From Bacillota bacterium (lineage in GTDB: Bacteria; Bacillota; Clostridia; Christensenellales; Aristaeellaceae), in contig JAEWAH010000083.1 in assembly GCA_023391725.1 (NCBI GenBank), forward strand, positions 1-7,965: a DNA stretch of 7,965 bases. The letters are read 5' to 3'. The notes under the pieces are model-generated. The model was given only the letters and a program-made list of their open reading frames with translations. It did no database searches and was not told the origin of the DNA. Made by a program: the position numbers and the translations under genes. Of the stretch, positions 1 through 5,988 are shown piece after piece (position 1 is the stretch's first letter; each line of letters opens with the position of its first letter).

Positions 1-50
1 TTTACTTAAGGGGAGGCAATCGAGAGTAGCCTTTGGCTTAGGCAAGCATC

Positions 51-851
51 CTAGCCTACAATTTCGCCACCCGTAACAATATACACAAGCTCCATCCCGA
101 TGATCTCTTTCCCAACAATGGTAAGGCCCATCGGAAGGTTCTCCTCAAACTGCCGGCTATAGAATTGCTCCATATCTTTCTTCCGGCCAGACAGGCTTTT
201 CACGGGAAATGTGACAACAATATGCCTAGCCTGAAGGCTTGCAATCACCTGATAGCCCAGCCCCTTTTTCTGCTGCTCCAGCACTGGGATCAGCTTGAAC
301 AGAAAAGCCACATCCGCTGCCTCAATGGGCGTCTCTTGCACCGCGTCCATAATCTGAATATCACAGGATACCTGCAGCCTTTGAAAAAACGCGCGGATCA
401 CTTCTACCGTATCATGATCGATATCCCCGGCCCGGTAGAGCACATCCCCGGGAAGGCCCATAAAGGGAAAGGCGCAGGGGTGAAAGCCGCAGCCGATATC
501 CAGGACTGTCTTCGCATCCCGAATATAAGGCGCCAAAAAAGCATAAAACGCCTCCAGCGCCGGGATCCTCTCCCGGGTGGAGGGGTGCAGTTCCATTAGC
601 TTGAGGCTCAACTCCCGGTTGGTGGTTTGCCCGTCTGCAAGCAGCTCCATTGCCTGGTCATGGCACCTATCGGGATAGAAAGCGCCGTGGATGATATGCA
701 GCTGCGTCTTAATGGCCTTCAAGGAATCTTTTTTCTTTTTATATCGGGGCAGGAATTCCCTTATGATATGCAGCACCGTTTCATCGGACATGTGGGCGTA
801 CTTGGAAGAGGCCTTGATCTCCTTCAGAATTTCCTCCGCTTCACGCTCCAT
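51..851 (-). CDS. Arm/Rmt-family 16S rRNA (guanine-1405-N7) methyltransferase
   Basis: Predicted SAM-dependent enzyme that methylates N7 of G1405 in helix 44 of the 30S subunit. In this family that blocks 4,6-disubstituted 2-deoxystreptamine aminoglycosides such as gentamicin, kanamycin and amikacin. The 266 residues match ArmA/RmtB (about 250-257) along their length. Visible motifs: a basic N-terminal helical region (38-50), which in the family contacts rRNA; LHPSTRERIPALEAFY at 88-103; SAM motif I VLDIGCGFHP at 116-125; the acidic GDID at 142-145; FLFKLIPVLEQQ at 183-194; the hallmark FPVKSLSGRKKDMEQFY at 215-231; and IGMELVYIV near the C terminus. All family blocks are intact, so I expect an active enzyme. 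The ATG overlaps the end of the upstream TGT gene by 11 bp and has GAGGG 9 nt ahead, suggesting translational coupling. It is clearly distinct in sequence from ArmA and RmtB. Family assignment is strong; the exact target base and a resistance phenotype are inferred. Confidence 0.9.
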   Translation of the reverse strand: MEREAEEILKEIKASSKYAHMSDETVLHIIREFLPRYKKKKDSLKAIKTQLHIIHGAFYPDRCHDQAMELLADGQTTNRELSLKLMELHPSTRERIPALEAFYAFLAPYIRDAKTVLDIGCGFHPCAFPFMGLPGDVLYRAGDIDHDTVEVIRAFFQRLQVSCDIQIMDAVQETPIEAADVAFLFKLIPVLEQQKKGLGYQVIASLQARHIVVTFPVKSLSGRKKDMEQFYSRQFEENLPMGLTIVGKEIIGMELVYIVTGGEIVG

Positions 852-1938
852 GGTCCGCTGCCCTCAGCTTTTCCATCAGCATCGTATAGAACCGCAGATT
901 GTGCATGGTAGCCAGCCGGTAGCCCAGTGAATCCCCCACCTTATGCAAATGCCGCAAATAGGCCCTGGAATAGTTTTTGCAAAGATGGCAGTCGCAAACC
1001 TGGGACACGGGCCGTGTGTCCTTCATGTGCTTGTCGTCCAAAATGTAATGGTATTGATAGAACTTGGGGTTGGCAAGGTCGATATCTGCCTGGCTCTCTC
1101 CGTTGAACACATACAGCCGGTTATGCCGGGCTTCTCTTGTGGGGATCACGCAGTCAAACAGGTTATAGCCCATCTTCAGGCACTTGACAATCCCTTCCGG
1201 CTTGCCCACGCCCATGGCGTACTTGGGCGTTTCGTCCGGCATCAGATCCGCCGTGTACTGCAAAATATCCTCCACCAGGTTCCCATCCTTGTCCAGAGGC
1301 CAGCCGCCGAAACCATAGCCGTCAAAACCGATCTCTTTCAGCGCGTCCGCACACTTTTTGCGCAGCGCCTTATCGCCGCCGCCCTGGATGATGGCAAACA
1401 GCAGCGGCCTCTTTGCTTCGTCCACCTTCCTCGTTTTCAACTGCAGCAAATATTCCGCCTTGCACCTTTTCGCCCAATCGATGGTGATATCCACCGACGT
1501 CTCGTTCAGCTCCAGCGGATCGTCCGGACGGGTGCAGTAATCCAGGCACATCATGATATCGGACCCGTAGGTGAACTGGGCCTGGATGCACTTTTCCGGG
1601 GAGAGGATCACTTTCTTATCCGAATTTTCGGGATAGAAAACGATCTCATTCTTGCGAATCACGCCATATTTGGGGTTTTCCTGGATGAGGGAAAACACCT
1701 GGAACCCGCCCGAATCTGTGAGGATGGGCCTGTCCCAAGCGGTGAACGCATGAAGCCCGCCTACCGCCTTAAGAATAGAGACTCCCGGCGCGGAAAGCAG
1801 GTGATAGGCATTCATAACGATGCCAGGAACGCTGCACATTTTAAGATCGGCGGCGTCCACGCACCGCACCACGCCCTGCGTGCCATCCGGGAAGAAGGCG
1901 GGCAACTCAACATCCCCATGAGGCAAAATCAAACGCAT
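841..1938 (-). CDS. Divergent tRNA-guanine transglycosylase (TGT) family protein
   Basis: A TIM-barrel base-exchange enzyme of the TGT family, which swaps guanine 34 of GUN-anticodon tRNAs for a 7-deazaguanine on the way to queuosine. Numbered from the ATG at 1938 (365 aa), the catalytic parts are present: LTDSGGFQVFSL 73-84 with the general acid/base D75; D133 in SDIMMCLDYC; QGG 185-187; and LFDCVIPTR 260-268 with the nucleophile D262. The zinc site C315-x-C317-xx-C320...H346 has exactly the Zymomonas TGT spacing. What differs is base recognition. The usual GGLSVGE loop is GGWPLDKDG (211-219), DECPPYP is DYCTRPDDP, and PTRxxRNG is PTREARHNR. Substrate could therefore be queuine, another deazaguanine or something else. 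A TTG start at 1962 is possible, but the ATG at 1938 has GGGGA 11 nt upstream, lies 4 bp past the nucleotidyltransferase stop, and gives the family-like N terminus MRLILPHG. A second, canonical tgt may exist elsewhere in the genome. Confidence 0.85.
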   Translation of the reverse strand: MRLILPHGDVELPAFFPDGTQGVVRCVDAADLKMCSVPGIVMNAYHLLSAPGVSILKAVGGLHAFTAWDRPILTDSGGFQVFSLIQENPKYGVIRKNEIVFYPENSDKKVILSPEKCIQAQFTYGSDIMMCLDYCTRPDDPLELNETSVDITIDWAKRCKAEYLLQLKTRKVDEAKRPLLFAIIQGGGDKALRKKCADALKEIGFDGYGFGGWPLDKDGNLVEDILQYTADLMPDETPKYAMGVGKPEGIVKCLKMGYNLFDCVIPTREARHNRLYVFNGESQADIDLANPKFYQYHYILDDKHMKDTRPVSQVCDCHLCKNYSRAYLRHLHKVGDSLGYRLATMHNLRFYTMLMEKLRAADHGA

Positions 1939-1942
1939 GGGT

Positions 1943-2773
1943 TCACGCTTCCCCGTTTCCAATTATCCTTGATACCTCCCGGTATTGTTCCTCCATGGTG
2001 TCAAAGCAGGAGCGCAATCTGTCCTTGTTAAGGCCTTCCAAAACCGCTTCCGCCGCCTGAACAAACCCTGGCGGACAGAAATCAAAACGAGCCAAACGTT
2101 TTAACGCACCCTTTTCATTGAGCAGGATCTCCCCATTGGCCGCGAACAAGGCTTGAACAAGGCATATAATCCCCTTGAACAGGCTGCCCGAAGCATACAC
2201 CACATCCTGCTTTGCGATGCTGGACCGCCCCGTCTGAAAGGAAAAGCCCGCTTCCCACAAAAACCAATTGGAAGCCGCGCTGCGATAGGCCTGAGAAGGC
2301 GTCTGCGCCAGTTCTTTCAGCTTGCCAAGTGCTCCCTGCGGGTCGCAAAGGGGGATGCAACTCTTAACCTCCCCCATATAGATAGCGTTCACAAAGCCAA
2401 AGGGATGGCCTGCCTGAAAATCCACGGTGAGCTTCCCCTGCTGGCAGTCATCAATCACTTGCGAAACGCGGCCGGTCTCCCGAAACAGGATATCCGTCTT
2501 GACGCCGTCCACCGTGAGCCAGGCGCCGCCGTTGATCCACTTGCCCCATTCTCCGGGCTTATTCAATAACCCGTCACGCTTTTGGTCATCCAGTTCCCGA
2601 AGGACTTCCTCCATCCGCCCGGTATCGAAGCTGCCGTTATAGTATACACCGAGATCAACGTCGGACATATCCTGTGCCGTACCCGTACAGTGGGAACCGC
2701 CCAGGGCCACCGCCTCGATGCCCGGAACCGCGATGAGCGCCTGTGCCGCCCTATCAGCTATCTTAGGTGCCAT
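1943..2773 (-). CDS. Pol-beta-superfamily nucleotidyltransferase (ANT/MNT-like)
   Basis: A 276-residue protein with the nucleotidyltransferase signature: GGSH at 25-28, then S37-D38-V39-D40-L41 (the metal-binding D-x-D), and a third acidic residue, D94, in KTDILF. Polymerase-beta-fold enzymes with this layout add a nucleotide to small molecules such as aminoglycosides and lincosamides, to proteins or to RNA. The C-terminal part, about 150-270, is mostly helical and lacks a motif I know; it recalls the substrate-binding domains of stand-alone ANT-type enzymes. The ATG at 2773 has an excellent GGGAGG 5 nt upstream. It follows the aroF-type gene by 31 bp and precedes the TGT gene by 4 bp, so it is almost certainly cotranscribed with them. 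The neighbouring rRNA methyltransferase makes antibiotic adenylylation an attractive idea, but the sequence alone does not show the substrate. An antitoxin (MNT) role is less likely because no HEPN partner is present. Confidence 0.8.
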   Translation of the reverse strand: MAPKIADRAAQALIAVPGIEAVALGGSHCTGTAQDMSDVDLGVYYNGSFDTGRMEEVLRELDDQKRDGLLNKPGEWGKWINGGAWLTVDGVKTDILFRETGRVSQVIDDCQQGKLTVDFQAGHPFGFVNAIYMGEVKSCIPLCDPQGALGKLKELAQTPSQAYRSAASNWFLWEAGFSFQTGRSSIAKQDVVYASGSLFKGIICLVQALFAANGEILLNEKGALKRLARFDFCPPGFVQAAEAVLEGLNKDRLRSCFDTMEEQYREVSRIIGNGEA

Positions 2774-2804
2774 AGAATCCTCCCTGCGCGGCAGATATCA
2801 AACG

Positions 2805-3818
2805 TTAATCCAGCTGTTTCCCTTCAAAGTCCACCCGGCGCTTCACCTGGGTCATGACCGCCTCAAATGCCGCACAATCCAGGGACTGCGCGCCGTCGGA
2901 CAACGCCGCCTTGGGATTGGGGTGCACCTCGATCATCAGCCCGTCGGCCCCCGCGGCAATAGCCGACCTGGCCAGGGGTTCCACCATCCAGGCGATGCCT
3001 GCGGCATGGCTGGGGTCGATGATCACCGGCAGGTGGCTGTAGCGCTTGAGCATCGGCACGGCGGAGATGTCCAGGTTGTTGCGAAGCATGGTTTCAAACG
3101 TGCGGATGCCCCGCTCGCAAAGGATGACGTTGGGGTTGCCCCCCGCCAGAATGTATTCCGCGCTCATCAAAAATTCTTCAATGGTCGCGGAAAGCCCTCT
3201 TTTCAGGAGCACCGGTTTTTGTGTGCGGCCAAGGGCTTTTAGCATCCTGAAGTTTTGCATGTTCCTGGCGCCCACCTGCAGGATGTCCACATCGGCGAAA
3301 TCTTCAATCTGGTCCTCCCCCATGATCTCCGTCACGATGGGCAAGCCTGTGAGCTTTTTGGCCTCCAGCAAAAGCCGCAGCCCTTCATTCTCCAGCCCCT
3401 GGAAGGAATAAGGCGAAGTGCGTGGTTTGAACGCACCGCCCCGCAAGAAGCCCGCGCCGCTCTTTTTCACCGATTCTGCTACCAGTTCCAATTGCTCCCG
3501 GCTTTCCACGGAGCAGGGCCCGGCGATGACGGCAAAATGCCCTTCCCCAATGGTCCTGCCTCCCGCAGATACAAGCGTATCAAGCGGGTGGAAGCGGCGG
3601 TTGGCCGCCTTGTAGGGCTCGGTGACCCGGCGGACATCCTCCACCACCTCATTGGCCATCAAATGGCTTACATCCACCCGGGATACATCGCCGATCAGGC
3701 CAAGAATGGTAGTCTGGGTGCCTGCGCTGTAATGGATCTGGATGCCCAGGCTCTCGATGTCCCGCATCAGGTTCTGAACCTTTTCCTGCTGGGCATTGCG
3801 TTTTAAAATTATGATCAT
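2805..3818 (-). CDS. aroF: 3-deoxy-7-phosphoheptulonate (DAHP) synthase, type I-beta with N-terminal regulatory domain
   Basis: Catalyses the first committed step of the shikimate pathway, condensing phosphoenolpyruvate and erythrose 4-phosphate to DAHP in the cytosol. The 337 residues align end to end with Thermotoga maritima DAHP synthase (338 aa). Residues 1 to about 70 form the ferredoxin-like domain that mediates Tyr/Phe feedback inhibition in that enzyme. The barrel carries IAGPCSVE (98-105), FLRGGAFKPRTSPYSFQG (124-141), VLLKRG (203-208), ILCERGIRTF (232-241) and DPSH (268-271). The metal ligands are C102, H271, E297 and D308, one off the Thermotoga numbering after the first. The ATG at 3818 has AAAGGAGG 8 nt upstream. 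It is the first gene after a strong promoter and a Tyr/Phe leader-peptide attenuator, and three non-aromatic genes follow in tight spacing. No chorismate mutase domain is fused. The symbol varies between species (aroF, aroA or aroG), so the function is surer than the name. Confidence 0.96.
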   Translation of the reverse strand: MIIILKRNAQQEKVQNLMRDIESLGIQIHYSAGTQTTILGLIGDVSRVDVSHLMANEVVEDVRRVTEPYKAANRRFHPLDTLVSAGGRTIGEGHFAVIAGPCSVESREQLELVAESVKKSGAGFLRGGAFKPRTSPYSFQGLENEGLRLLLEAKKLTGLPIVTEIMGEDQIEDFADVDILQVGARNMQNFRMLKALGRTQKPVLLKRGLSATIEEFLMSAEYILAGGNPNVILCERGIRTFETMLRNNLDISAVPMLKRYSHLPVIIDPSHAAGIAWMVEPLARSAIAAGADGLMIEVHPNPKAALSDGAQSLDCAAFEAVMTQVKRRVDFEGKQLD

Positions 3819-3843
3819 TTACCGTTCCTCCTTTGTTTTTAGG

Positions 3844-3880
3844 AAATAAAAAGCGGCCTGGAAACTTGTTCCGGGCCGCT
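3844..3880 (-). terminator. Intrinsic terminator (attenuator) in the aroF leader
   Basis: Reading the minus strand, the arm AGCGGCC (3880-3874) pairs perfectly with GGCCGCT (3858-3852). After one C-A mismatch, GGAA (3872-3869) pairs with TTCC (3863-3860) around a 5-nt loop. The stem runs straight into TTTTTATTT. It lies 26 bp upstream of the aroF start and well downstream of the promoter, so it would stop transcripts before the operon's first gene unless disrupted. This is the position expected for an attenuator rather than for the end of an upstream gene. Confidence 0.85.
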
Positions 3881-3899
3881 GTGCGCTTGCGCTTTTTCC

Positions 3900-3986
3900 T
3901 TATAGGGAAGAAAGGACACAAGGGAAACAGCCCGTAACGCTAAAAACGTACGGGTAAGCCCCCAAATAAGACCTCTGTGCCCGCAT
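3900..3986 (-). CDS. Putative Tyr/Phe-containing leader peptide of the aroF operon
   Basis: A 28-codon reading frame lies between the promoter and the leader terminator. It starts at ATG 3984-3986 behind GGGAGG (9 nt spacing) and stops at TAA 3900-3902. Its middle reads SYLGAYPYVF, with Tyr at codons 7, 11 and 13 and Phe at 15 and 21. Five of 28 residues are the two aromatic end products that inhibit DAHP synthases of this type. Tyr codons 11 and 13 fall in the 5' arm of a hairpin (3954-3947 with 3939-3931). The peptide probably has no function beyond its translation: slow decoding of Tyr or Phe codons would let the ribosome steer RNA folding. The reading frame, ribosome site and terminator are seen directly; the attenuation role is inferred. 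Codon richness is less extreme than in pheL or trpL. Confidence 0.65.
   Translation of the reverse strand: MRAQRSYLGAYPYVFSVTGCFPCVLSSL
3927..3954 (-). promoter_or_regulatory. Leader hairpin and candidate antiterminator segment
   Basis: On the minus strand, CCCGTACG (3954-3947) pairs with CGTTACGGG (3939-3931), with one bulged base. The 5' arm includes Tyr codon 13 and the last base of Tyr codon 11 of the leader peptide. The overlapping GGGCTGT (3933-3927) can instead pair with ACAGC-GG-CCC (3882-3873): seven pairs with a 2-nt bulge. That would consume the 5' arm of the terminator. The exclusive pairings give a classical 1:2 / 2:3 / 3:4 attenuator layout. Pairings were found by eye; energies were not calculated. 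Confidence 0.5.
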
Positions 3987-4012
3987 AGATACCTTCCTCC
4001 CTTTTGCAGGCT

Positions 4013-4041
4013 AGTATACGCCCTGGAGTAAGATTTGTCAA
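4013..4041 (-). promoter_or_regulatory. Sigma-70/sigma-A promoter of the aroF operon
   Basis: On the minus strand, TTGACA (4041-4036) is followed after exactly 17 bp by TATACT (4018-4013). That is a perfect -35 box and a 5/6 -10 box at optimal spacing. Transcription should start near 4005-4007, giving a leader of about 188 nt before the aroF start codon. Confidence 0.88.
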
Positions 4042-4055
4042 CGGAAAGCGCCAAA

Positions 4056-4071
4056 GCCAGTAATTTCTGGC
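4056..4071. promoter_or_regulatory. Near-palindrome between the divergent promoters (possible operator)
   Basis: GCCAGTAATTTCTGGC is an inverted repeat with 14 of 16 positions symmetrical (arms GCCAG/CTGGC around AATT). It lies 14 bp upstream of the aroF -35 box and about 68 bp upstream of the -35 box of the transporter operon. That would suit an activator or repressor site acting on either promoter. No regulator gene is present in the window, so this is only a candidate. Confidence 0.3.
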
Positions 4072-4139
4072 GAAGGCCTCCGGACCCAACTGCGCAAAAC
4101 TTTATCATGAAATACTTTAAAGCAACGTAAAAAATCATG

Positions 4140-4168
4140 TTGACAGGATATGTATCCGCATCTATAAT
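4140..4168 (+). promoter_or_regulatory. Consensus sigma-70/sigma-A promoter of the ABC transporter operon
   Basis: TTGACA (4140-4145), a 17-bp spacer and TATAAT (4163-4168) match the consensus in all 12 positions at optimal spacing. An AT-rich stretch just upstream (about 4099-4138) could act as an UP element. The start site should be near 4175, leaving a short leader of about 30 nt with no room for a riboswitch. Confidence 0.9.
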
Positions 4169-4205
4169 AGAGGCCCTGTTTGTTTTCCGACCGAAAGGAG
4201 CATAT

Positions 4206-5183
4206 ATGGCCTACATATCCGTCAGCCATCTTGACAAGTCCTTTGTTGTGCGCCGCCGCCCAAAGGATGGTTCTTTGCGCCTTCTCCGCAGAGAAAAGAC
4301 GATCATCCCTGCTCTCACGGATGTATCCTTCACCATCGACAGGGGGGAACTGGTGGGCTATATCGGGCCCAACGGCGCGGGAAAATCCACAACGGTCAAG
4401 ATCTTGAGCGGCATCCTCACGCCCGACGGTGGCCAAGTGGATATCGGCGGCCTCACGCCCTGGCTTTCCCGCAAGGCCCACGTGCGCCGCATCGGCGTGG
4501 TGTTCGGCCAGCGCACCCAGCTTTGGTGGGACGTGCCCGTTTCGGATTCCTACGCCCTCTTAAAAGACATCTACCGCATCCCGGAAAAGGACTACAAAAG
4601 CCGCCTGGAGGAGCTGTGCAGCGCCCTGGAGCTGAATGGCATCTTATCCACACCCCTTCGGCAATTGAGCCTGGGCCAGCGCATGCGGGCAGAGCTGTGC
4701 GGCTCCCTGCTGCACCGCCCGGAACTGCTGTTCCTGGATGAGCCCACCATTGGGCTGGATGCGGTAAGCAAGCTGGCGCTGCGTTCCTTCCTTCTCCAGG
4801 AAAATCAAACCCACGGCACCACGATCCTGCTCACCACCCATGATATGACGGATATCGCGGCACTCTGCCGCCGGGTGATGGTGCTGGGCCGTGGCAGCCT
4901 GCTTTACGACGGCGATCTGCCTTCACTTTTGGGCCGGTATGATACCCAAGGTGCGCTGAAAGCAGCCTATGCCGACAACCGAACCCTGCCGGTACTGCCT
5001 GATGGGGTGACTATCACACAGGGGGAGGACGGAAGCTTCCTCCTTTCCTATGATAAAAGGGCGCTGCCCACGGACCAGCTGCTGGCCCTCCTACAGAAAG
5101 AAGGAGTTCTTAGCGAGCTTATGGTGCGGGAACAGAATCTGGACACCCTGATCGCGGCCATGTACCGGGAGATGGCGCTATGA
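4206..5183 (+). CDS. ABC-2 type transporter ATP-binding protein (COG4586-like)
   Basis: ATPase subunit of an ABC-2 type transporter, 325 aa, acting on the cytoplasmic face with the two permeases that follow. Motifs: Walker A GPNGAGKST (54-62), Q-loop Q102 in VVFGQRTQLWWD, signature LSLGQ (154-158), Walker B LLFLDE (174-179), D-loop at about 183-185 and the switch H212 in TTHD. An arginine-rich insertion between the first strand and Walker A (about 16-35) and the QLWWDVPV stretch are typical of the COG4586 group, usually paired with COG4587 and COG3694 permeases. About 85 residues after the nucleotide-binding core form a C-terminal extension of unknown role. The frame stays open back to 4137, but the ATG at 4206 has GAAAGGAG 5 nt upstream and lies just after the predicted start site; an ATG further up would fall inside the promoter. 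The stop overlaps the next start (ATGA). The substrate is unknown, and export is inferred from the ABC-2 family. Confidence 0.93.
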   Translation: MAYISVSHLDKSFVVRRRPKDGSLRLLRREKTIIPALTDVSFTIDRGELVGYIGPNGAGKSTTVKILSGILTPDGGQVDIGGLTPWLSRKAHVRRIGVVFGQRTQLWWDVPVSDSYALLKDIYRIPEKDYKSRLEELCSALELNGILSTPLRQLSLGQRMRAELCGSLLHRPELLFLDEPTIGLDAVSKLALRSFLLQENQTHGTTILLTTHDMTDIAALCRRVMVLGRGSLLYDGDLPSLLGRYDTQGALKAAYADNRTLPVLPDGVTITQGEDGSFLLSYDKRALPTDQLLALLQKEGVLSELMVREQNLDTLIAAMYREMAL

Positions 5184-5986
5184 GAGAGCGGCTGAGACCC
5201 TACTTTACCGCCTTCAAGCTCCGTGCGATGCTGGAAACGCAGTATCGGGGCGCGGCCATCGGCGGACTGGTGACGCAGCTCGCCTTCGGGCTGGGGCTAA
5301 TCTTTTTGTACGATGCGCTGTACCGTTCCGGCGGCGATACCTCCGTGCCCTTTTCCCAGATAGTCACTTATGTCTGGCTGCAACAGTCGTTTTTCCGGGC
5401 GCTATTCACCAGCGACCCCGCCTTGAGCGAAGCCATTATGACCGGTGGAGTCGCCTACGAGCTCTGCCGCCCGGTGGATCTATACTTCAGCTGGTATCTC
5501 CGGGCCTTTGCACAGAAAATAGTTGGCAGTTTCATGCGCGCGGCGCCTATGTTTGCTTTCATCATGATTCTTCCGGCTTCTGTGCGCATTGCACCCCCTG
5601 CGGATTTTGGCTCATTCCTTTTATTTTTGCTGTCCCTGTTCTTTGGCTTTCTATGTACCAGCGCTATCGGCGGCATTCAAAACGCCGTGACCATGCGCAC
5701 GCTGGACCCCCGTGGCATCACCAATGTCATACAGATGATCTTCTTTTTCCTGTCCGGGAACCTGCTTCCTCTGACGCTCTTCCCAAAAAGCTGGCAGGTC
5801 TTTATGCAATATCAGCCCTTTGCACAGGCGCTGGATATGCCTATCAGGCTGTACCTGGGCAGCGTTCCGCAGGGAGATATCCTGCCATCTCTGCTGATCC
5901 AATTGCTATGGCTGGTTCTCTTGACTGCCTTCGGCCGGTGGCTCTGGCAGCGGAATCTCCGCCGCGTAACCGTACAGGGAGGGTAA
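5180..5986 (+). CDS. ABC-2 type transporter permease (COG4587-like)
   Basis: A 268-residue integral membrane protein, the first of two different permeases encoded after the ATPase. Hydrophobic segments at roughly 28-46, 58-75, 117-135, 145-168, 182-202 and 233-253 give about six transmembrane helices. A basic N terminus (MRERLRPYFTAFKLRAM) should be cytoplasmic. The stretch GGVAYELCRPVDLYF (89-103), between helices 2 and 3, carries the (Y/D)xLxRP motif common to this permease group and probably forms the cytoplasmic coupling region. No solute-binding or other soluble domain is present. It overlaps the ATPase gene by 4 bp (ATGA), implying translational coupling, and ends 2 bp before the second permease. 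It should form a heterodimer with that protein. The substrate cannot be read from the sequence. Confidence 0.9.
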   Translation: MRERLRPYFTAFKLRAMLETQYRGAAIGGLVTQLAFGLGLIFLYDALYRSGGDTSVPFSQIVTYVWLQQSFFRALFTSDPALSEAIMTGGVAYELCRPVDLYFSWYLRAFAQKIVGSFMRAAPMFAFIMILPASVRIAPPADFGSFLLFLLSLFFGFLCTSAIGGIQNAVTMRTLDPRGITNVIQMIFFFLSGNLLPLTLFPKSWQVFMQYQPFAQALDMPIRLYLGSVPQGDILPSLLIQLLWLVLLTAFGRWLWQRNLRRVTVQGG

Positions 5987-5988
5987 TA

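Noticed and set aside
35..56. Possible terminator stem after the methyltransferase gene (GGCTTAGG/CCTAGCC)
   Set aside because: The 7-bp bulged stem overlaps the stop codon and has no T-run after it on the minus strand. It is too weak to call.
1938..1962. TTG start at 1962 for the TGT gene
   Set aside because: The in-frame ATG at 1938 has a better-placed ribosome site, follows the upstream stop by 4 bp, and begins at the family-like MRLILPHG. The extra eight residues have no family support.
943..2031. Long plus-strand open frame of 362 codons
   Set aside because: It lies opposite the TGT gene, whose motifs are unmistakable. It is an antisense shadow produced by high GC content, with a His/Gln/Pro/Arg-rich composition and no family motif.
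3255..3806. Plus-strand open frame of 183 codons opposite the DAHP synthase gene
   Set aside because: It is antisense to a fully conserved enzyme gene, and the product has no recognisable motif.
3819..4006. T-box or tryptophan (TRAP-type) leader upstream of aroF
   Set aside because: I find no T-box consensus, no long specifier-loop architecture, no run of spaced GAG/TAG triplets and no Trp codon in the leader peptide. The leader-peptide model fits better.
4137..4205. Upstream start for the ABC ATPase in the open frame from 4137
   Set aside because: That start would lie within or ahead of the TTGACA/TATAAT promoter. The ATG at 4206 has a strong ribosome site and gives the family N terminus.
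5653..5988. Upstream extension of the second permease frame
   Set aside because: It overlaps the first permease in another frame and has no membrane character. The ATG at 5989 has a proper ribosome site 2 bp after the previous stop.
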